From JBKPFU01 sp046728975 (GTDB taxonomy: Bacteria > Actinomycetota > Thermoleophilia > Gaiellales > Gaiellaceae): DNA of 8,058 bases. Shown here in pieces: positions 4,585-8,058 of the stretch. Made by a program: the position numbers and the translations under genes. Within the stretch, counting starts at the first letter, position 1; the number at the start of each line of letters is the position of its first letter. Location: assembly GCA_046728975.1 (NCBI GenBank), contig JBKPFU010000059.1:1-8058 (forward strand). Direction: 5' to 3'. The notes beneath the pieces are model-generated. The model was not told where the DNA came from. It searched no databases and saw only the letters and a program-made list of their open reading frames with translations.

Positions 4585-6384
4585 TTGGCGAAGATCGAAG
4601 ACTACGCCCTGATCGGCGACCTGCAGACGGCTGCACTCGTCAGCCGCGCAGGGTCGATCGACTGGTGCTGCTTCCCGCGATTCGACTCCGGCGCCTGCTT
4701 CGCGGCGCTGCTTGGTGAGCCCAGGCACGGACGCTGGTTGCTCGCGCCGTCGACTCGCGTCCGCAGATCGATGCGTCGCTACCGCCACGACACGCTGATC
4801 CTCGAGTCGGTCTTCCAGACCGACGAGGGCATGGTGCGAGCGATCGACTTCATGCCGCCGAGGGGCAAGGCGCCCGACCTCGTCCGGATCGTCGAGGGCC
4901 TCGACGGCAACGTCCCAATCCGCTCCGAGCTCGTGATCCGCTTCGACTTCGGCGACATCGTCCCCTGGGTGCGCCATCTCGACAACGCGCGCGTTGCCGT
5001 CGCCGGCCCCGACGCGCTCTGCTTCCGCACGCCCGTCGACGTGCGCGGAGAGAACCTGACGACCGTCTCCGAGTTCATGCTTGCGCAGGGCCAGCGGATC
5101 CCGTTCGTGCTGACGTGGTTCCCGTCCTATGAAGACCTGCCCGAGGAAATCGATCCCGAGCAGGCGCTCAGCGACACCGAGGACTACTGGCTCGACTGGG
5201 CAGGCCGGTGCGTGCACGGCGGCGACTATCACGAGGAGATCCACCAGTCGCTGCTCGTCCTCAAGGCGCTGACCTACGCGCCGACGGGCGGGATCGCCGC
5301 CGCGCCCACGGCGTCGCTACCCGAGTTGCTCGGCGGCGTGCGCAACTGGGACTACCGCTTCTGCTGGCTTCGCGACGCGACGCTGACGCTGCTCGCGATG
5401 CTGAACGCCGGCTACAACGAAGAGGCTGAGGCTTGGCGGGCGTGGCTCCTCCGCGCTGTGGCCGGCGATCCGGCCGACCTCCAGATCATGTACGGGCTCG
5501 CCGGCGAGCGGCGCCTCGACGAGCGCACGCTGGAGTGGCTACCGGGCTACGAGGGCTCGAAGCCCGTGCGGATCGGCAATGCCGCGTCGGAGCAGCTCCA
5601 GCTCGACGTCTACGGCGACGTGCTCGACGCGCTCTACCAGACACGCGCTCACGGCGCCCCGCCCGACGAGCACGCGTGGTCGCTGCTCTCGGCACTCCTC
5701 GGCTGGCTCGAGGAGGGCTGGCGTCGAACGGATTCCGGCATCTGGGAGGTGCGTGGGCCGACGCGCCATTTCACGCACTCGAAGGTGATGGCGTGGGTCG
5801 CGTTCGACCGCGCCGTCCGCTTCCACGATGAGTTCGGCTGGCCGGGCCCGGTCGAGCGCTGGCGAGCTCTCCGGGACGAGATCCGCGCGGAGGTGGTCGC
5901 CGGCGCCTGGAACGAGGACAAGCAGGCGTTCACCCAGTCATTTGGCTCCGACGAGCTCGATGCGAGCGTCCTGCTGATGCCGCTCGTCGGCTTCCTTCCC
6001 GCAACCGACGAGCGCGTCGTCAAGTCCGTAGAAGCGATCCGCCGCGAGTTGACCATCGACGGCCTCGTTCTCCGCTACCGCACAAGGGAGGACCACGCCG
6101 TCGATGGGCTGCCGAGCGGAGAAGGCGTGTTTCTCCCCTGCTCCTTCTGGCTCGCGGCCATCCTCGCGCTGCAGGGGAAGATCGACGAGGCGAGGGAGCT
6201 GTTCGAACGCTTGCTCGACCTGCGAAACGACGTCGGCCTCCTCTCCGAGGAGTACGACCCGGTCTCAGGCCGACTCCTCGGAAACTTCCCGCAGGCCTTC
6301 ACCCACCTCGCGCTCGTCAACACTGCCATCGTCCTCGGCGAGGGCCGCGGCATACGGGACGCCCAAGGAGTGGCGGCTTCTTAG
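4585..6384 (+). CDS. Glycoside hydrolase family 15 protein (glucoamylase/trehalase-like)
   Basis: A 599-residue enzyme of typical bacterial GH15 length, expected to hydrolyse alpha-glucosidic bonds with inversion. Characterised actinobacterial relatives include trehalases as well as glucoamylases, so the substrate is open. The N-terminal beta-sandwich begins IEDYALIGDLQTAALV and SIDWCCFPRFDS. The (alpha/alpha)6 catalytic barrel opens at LLVLKALTYAPTGGIAAAPT, with the conserved RNWDYRFCWLRDA (253-265). The likely general acid is E388 in GIWEVRG, and the likely general base is in LSEEYDP (E555 or E556). There is no signal peptide, so it is cytosolic and may act on trehalose, maltooligosaccharides or glycogen-derived sugars. 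The start is TTG at 4585, chosen because homologues begin with M-x-x-IEDYALIGD; no Shine-Dalgarno is visible. It ends tail to tail with the minus-strand gene at 6381-6665, sharing TTAG. Confidence 0.94.
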   Translation: MAKIEDYALIGDLQTAALVSRAGSIDWCCFPRFDSGACFAALLGEPRHGRWLLAPSTRVRRSMRRYRHDTLILESVFQTDEGMVRAIDFMPPRGKAPDLVRIVEGLDGNVPIRSELVIRFDFGDIVPWVRHLDNARVAVAGPDALCFRTPVDVRGENLTTVSEFMLAQGQRIPFVLTWFPSYEDLPEEIDPEQALSDTEDYWLDWAGRCVHGGDYHEEIHQSLLVLKALTYAPTGGIAAAPTASLPELLGGVRNWDYRFCWLRDATLTLLAMLNAGYNEEAEAWRAWLLRAVAGDPADLQIMYGLAGERRLDERTLEWLPGYEGSKPVRIGNAASEQLQLDVYGDVLDALYQTRAHGAPPDEHAWSLLSALLGWLEEGWRRTDSGIWEVRGPTRHFTHSKVMAWVAFDRAVRFHDEFGWPGPVERWRALRDEIRAEVVAGAWNEDKQAFTQSFGSDELDASVLLMPLVGFLPATDERVVKSVEAIRRELTIDGLVLRYRTREDHAVDGLPSGEGVFLPCSFWLAAILALQGKIDEARELFERLLDLRNDVGLLSEEYDPVSGRLLGNFPQAFTHLALVNTAIVLGEGRGIRDAQGVAAS

Positions 6385-6665
6385 GGCGTCATTCGAACGG
6401 CGACGTCGTACTTCGTGACGGAGGTGCGCTGCCCCGGCGTGTCGCCGGCCGGCATCGCGTCCAGGATCTCGTCGCCGCGCCTGTAGTCGTCCTCCGTCTC
6501 GAAGAAGACGATCGCGAGCGCCTTCTCGGTTTCGGGGTCGTGGAGCACGATGACCTCCGTCGCATTGAGCCCCTCCGGCGGCTCGCCTTCCTGCATCTCC
6601 CGGTTCATCTGGTCCATCCGGTCCTTGCCGACCCCGTCGAACGACACAACGCGTGCGAGCGCCAT
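6381..6665 (-). CDS. Uncharacterised 94-residue protein, possibly dimeric alpha/beta-barrel fold
   Basis: A 94-residue protein reading MALARVVSFDGVGKDRMDQM at the start, then PPEGLNATEVIVLHDPETEK, LAIVFFETEDDYRRGDEILD and TSVTKYDVAV near the end. The alternation of a strand, a helix with acidic and basic residues, two strands and a second helix suits a ferredoxin-like dimeric alpha/beta barrel, as in ABM or Dabb proteins, but no catalytic signature is visible. I recall similar uncharacterised proteins in actinobacteria and cannot name the function. The ATG is fixed by AAGGAGG 5 nt upstream. It begins 28 nt after the stop of the double ABC ATPase, so it is probably the last gene of that operon. 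Its TAA overlaps the TAG of the convergent GH15 gene. Confidence 0.84.
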   Translation of the reverse strand: MALARVVSFDGVGKDRMDQMNREMQEGEPPEGLNATEVIVLHDPETEKALAIVFFETEDDYRRGDEILDAMPAGDTPGQRTSVTKYDVAVRMTP

Positions 6666-6670
6666 CGAAC

Positions 6671-6677
6671 CCTCCTT
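6671..6677 (-). promoter_or_regulatory. Strong Shine-Dalgarno (AAGGAGG) for the 94-residue protein
   Basis: The plus-strand CCTCCTT reads AAGGAGG on the minus strand and lies 5 nt before the ATG at 6665. It is the best ribosome-binding site in the window and suggests efficient independent initiation rather than coupling to the ABC gene. Confidence 0.82.
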
Positions 6678-6693
6678 GTCGATTGCCGCAACC

Positions 6694-8058
6694 CTACGCC
6701 AACGCGATCTCGGCGTCGGCCTGGTCGATCACCGCGGGATCGTGTGTCGCGCAGATCACGGTCACGCCGCTCGCACGTGTGATCCGCGAGAGGAGCTCGC
6801 CGATAGCGAGCGCATTCGCGTGGTCGAGCCGCGCGGTCGGCTCGTCGGCGAGCACGAGAGCCGGGTCGGCGGCGAGCGCGCGGGCGATCGCGACGCGCTC
6901 CTGTTCGCCGGTGGAGAGCCTGGAGATCCGCTGCGCCGCGAGCTGCTCGAGCCCGACCGTGGTCAACGCCTGCCGCGCACGCTGCGAAGCCTCTGCTTCA
7001 TCGATCCCGCGCAGCTCGAGCACGAGCTCGACGTTCTCCTGCGCGCTGAGGAAAGCGACGAGTGGCGGCTCCTGCGCGACGAAGGCAATCCGCTCACGTC
7101 GAAATGCCGCGCGGTCGCCACGGTCGAGCTCGGCCAGTCGTTTGCCGAGGACGACGATCTCTCCGCCTCGCGGCACGTCGAGCCCGGCAACGAGCTGAAG
7201 GAGCGTCGTCTTCCCGGATCCCGATGGGCCACTGACGACGGTGAGGCCGCCGGATCCGATCGAGGCGGTGAGCCCTGCAAAAACGGTGCGCTCGTCAGGG
7301 CCTGTGCCGACTCGCTTCTCGACGTTGCGAAGCTCGACGGCGACGCCGTTCGAGCTCACCGCCCGGGGAGTGTCGGCGGCAGGCTCCGGCGGTTCGACCA
7401 CCGCCGGGTTGCCGTCCGTCGACTCGATCAGGACGCTGTGCTCCGCGAGCCTCGCCCGGGCTCTGCTCGAGATGCCGCTGCGGCGGAGCAGCTCCTCCGG
7501 CAACCTCAGCCAGCCGCCGCGGGCGACGACGATCTCCTCGTCCTCGGCCCGCCGTCGCGCGGTCTCGCCGCTCACGCGGCCGTCGCGGATCTGGACGACG
7601 CGATCGGCGATCGAGGCCGACCCCGGGTCGTGGCTCACGAGGAGAACCGTTGTCCCCTGCGCACGCGCGAGCGCCCCAATCAGCTCGTAGACGCGCGTGG
7701 CGTTGTCGGCGTCGAGCTCGCCGGTCGGTTCGTCTGCGAGGAGGAGCCGGGGCCGGTGCGCCAGCGCGGCACAGAGCGCAACCCGTTGCTGCTCGCCGCC
7801 GGACAGCTCGCGCCGGTAGGCGTCGACCCGTCCCGCCAGCCCGACGCGGTCGAGAAGCTCCCGTGCGCGCTCCCGTTGCTCCTGCGGCGGAGCTCCGGCG
7901 AGCGCGAGCCGAAGCGAAACCAGCTCGCCGACCGTCAGCTCGGGCGCCAGCGCGCTTGCGTAACGCTGATCCGCATAGCCGAGCAGCCGGTTGCGGTAGC
8001 GGTCGAGCCGCCTGCCGCGCAACCGACGAAGGTCGACGTCGAAGACGCGAACTCGACC
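6694..8058 (-). CDS. ABC transporter ATP-binding protein with two NBDs (LolD/MacB-type), 5' end outside window
   Basis: The visible 454 residues are the C-terminal part of a two-NBD ATPase; the frame stays open to the right edge, so the apparent TTG at 8022 is not the start. NBD1 lacks its Walker A (beyond the edge) but shows a Q-loop region GYADQRY, signature LSGGEQQRVAL, Walker B RLLLADEPTGELD and H-loop SHDP. NBD2 is complete: Walker A GPSGSGKTT (about 7204-7230), Q-loop VAQEPP, a signature LSTGEQERVAI with Thr in place of the first Gly, Walker B ALVLADEPTARLD and H-loop ATHDP. The DEPTG and LSGGEQQRV style is that of the LolD/MacB/FtsE group, whose partners are FtsX-like permeases acting on membrane or envelope substrates; such a permease should lie upstream, outside the window. 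The inter-NBD linker carries an AbrB-like segment. The 94-residue protein follows on the same strand. Confidence 0.93.
   Translation of the reverse strand, partial: GRVRVFDVDLRRLRGRRLDRYRNRLLGYADQRYASALAPELTVGELVSLRLALAGAPPQEQRERARELLDRVGLAGRVDAYRRELSGGEQQRVALCAALAHRPRLLLADEPTGELDADNATRVYELIGALARAQGTTVLLVSHDPGSASIADRVVQIRDGRVSGETARRRAEDEEIVVARGGWLRLPEELLRRSGISSRARARLAEHSVLIESTDGNPAVVEPPEPAADTPRAVSSNGVAVELRNVEKRVGTGPDERTVFAGLTASIGSGGLTVVSGPSGSGKTTLLQLVAGLDVPRGGEIVVLGKRLAELDRGDRAAFRRERIAFVAQEPPLVAFLSAQENVELVLELRGIDEAEASQRARQALTTVGLEQLAAQRISRLSTGEQERVAIARALAADPALVLADEPTARLDHANALAIGELLSRITRASGVTVICATHDPAVIDQADAEIALA

Noticed and set aside
4333..5244. 303-codon minus-strand open frame opposite the GH15 N-terminus
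   Set aside because: The plus strand encodes conserved GH15 sequence here; the minus-strand translation has no recognisable family and overlaps the small gene as well.
5826..5836. CGATGAGTTCG, identical to part of the divergent promoter arm, inside the GH15 gene
   Set aside because: It encodes D-E-F-G in the GH15 frame, and there is no GCGAA box at the right distance nor a second arm, so it is probably chance.

Overview
This is a GC-rich, densely packed bacterial window. Start codons include GTG and TTG, and third codon positions are strongly GC. The gene types (a SigG/SigX5-like ECF sigma factor with a SnoaL tail, two-domain VOC proteins, DUF2000, a GH15 glucoamylase/trehalase-like enzyme, an actinobacterial-style double ABC ATPase) point to Actinobacteriota, and by general resemblance to soil Thermoleophilia (Gaiellales/Solirubrobacterales-like). 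The lineage is an inference from gene content only.

Left block (1-3686): two divergent operons leave an 89-bp intergenic region (941-1029). The minus-strand operon runs VOC/glyoxalase-fold protein (575-940), GNAT acetyltransferase (98-568) and the first 24 codons of a TfoX N-terminal-domain protein (1-72). The plus-strand operon runs ECF sigma factor with a C-terminal SnoaL-like domain (1030-2070), two-domain VOC protein (2076-2867), stand-alone SnoaL/NTF2-like protein (about 2869-3279) and DUF2000 protein (3276-3686). Its gaps are +5 nt, about +1 or -8 nt (depending on which start the SnoaL gene uses), and -4 nt. The intergenic region has dyad symmetry about position 985. Inner and outer inverted-repeat arms, two candidate ECF promoters, the AGG of each Shine-Dalgarno and both start codons are all equidistant from that centre. 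The natural reading is one autoregulated ECF regulon controlled from a symmetric bidirectional promoter.

Middle (3701-4365): a minus-strand NarL/FixJ response-regulator remnant keeps the C-terminal half of its receiver and its LuxR HTH but has lost the phospho-acceptor half. Just upstream is a short piece resembling the start of a GAF-type sensor-kinase segment, in a different frame. Together they look like a two-component locus collapsed by deletion and frameshift.

Right (4366-8058): a 60-residue basic protein with a strong Shine-Dalgarno is followed 36 nt later by a GH15 alpha-glycosidase (4585-6384) that starts at TTG. It meets, tail to tail with a 4-bp overlap, a 94-residue uncharacterised protein (6381-6665). 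That gene lies 28 nt downstream of the stop of a two-NBD ABC ATPase of the LolD/MacB type (6694 to beyond 8058). The linker between the two NBDs looks like an AbrB/SpoVT swapped-hairpin element.

No tRNA, rRNA, CRISPR, insertion sequence or convincing intrinsic terminator was seen. No stretch over 300 bases lacks genes or gene remnants.
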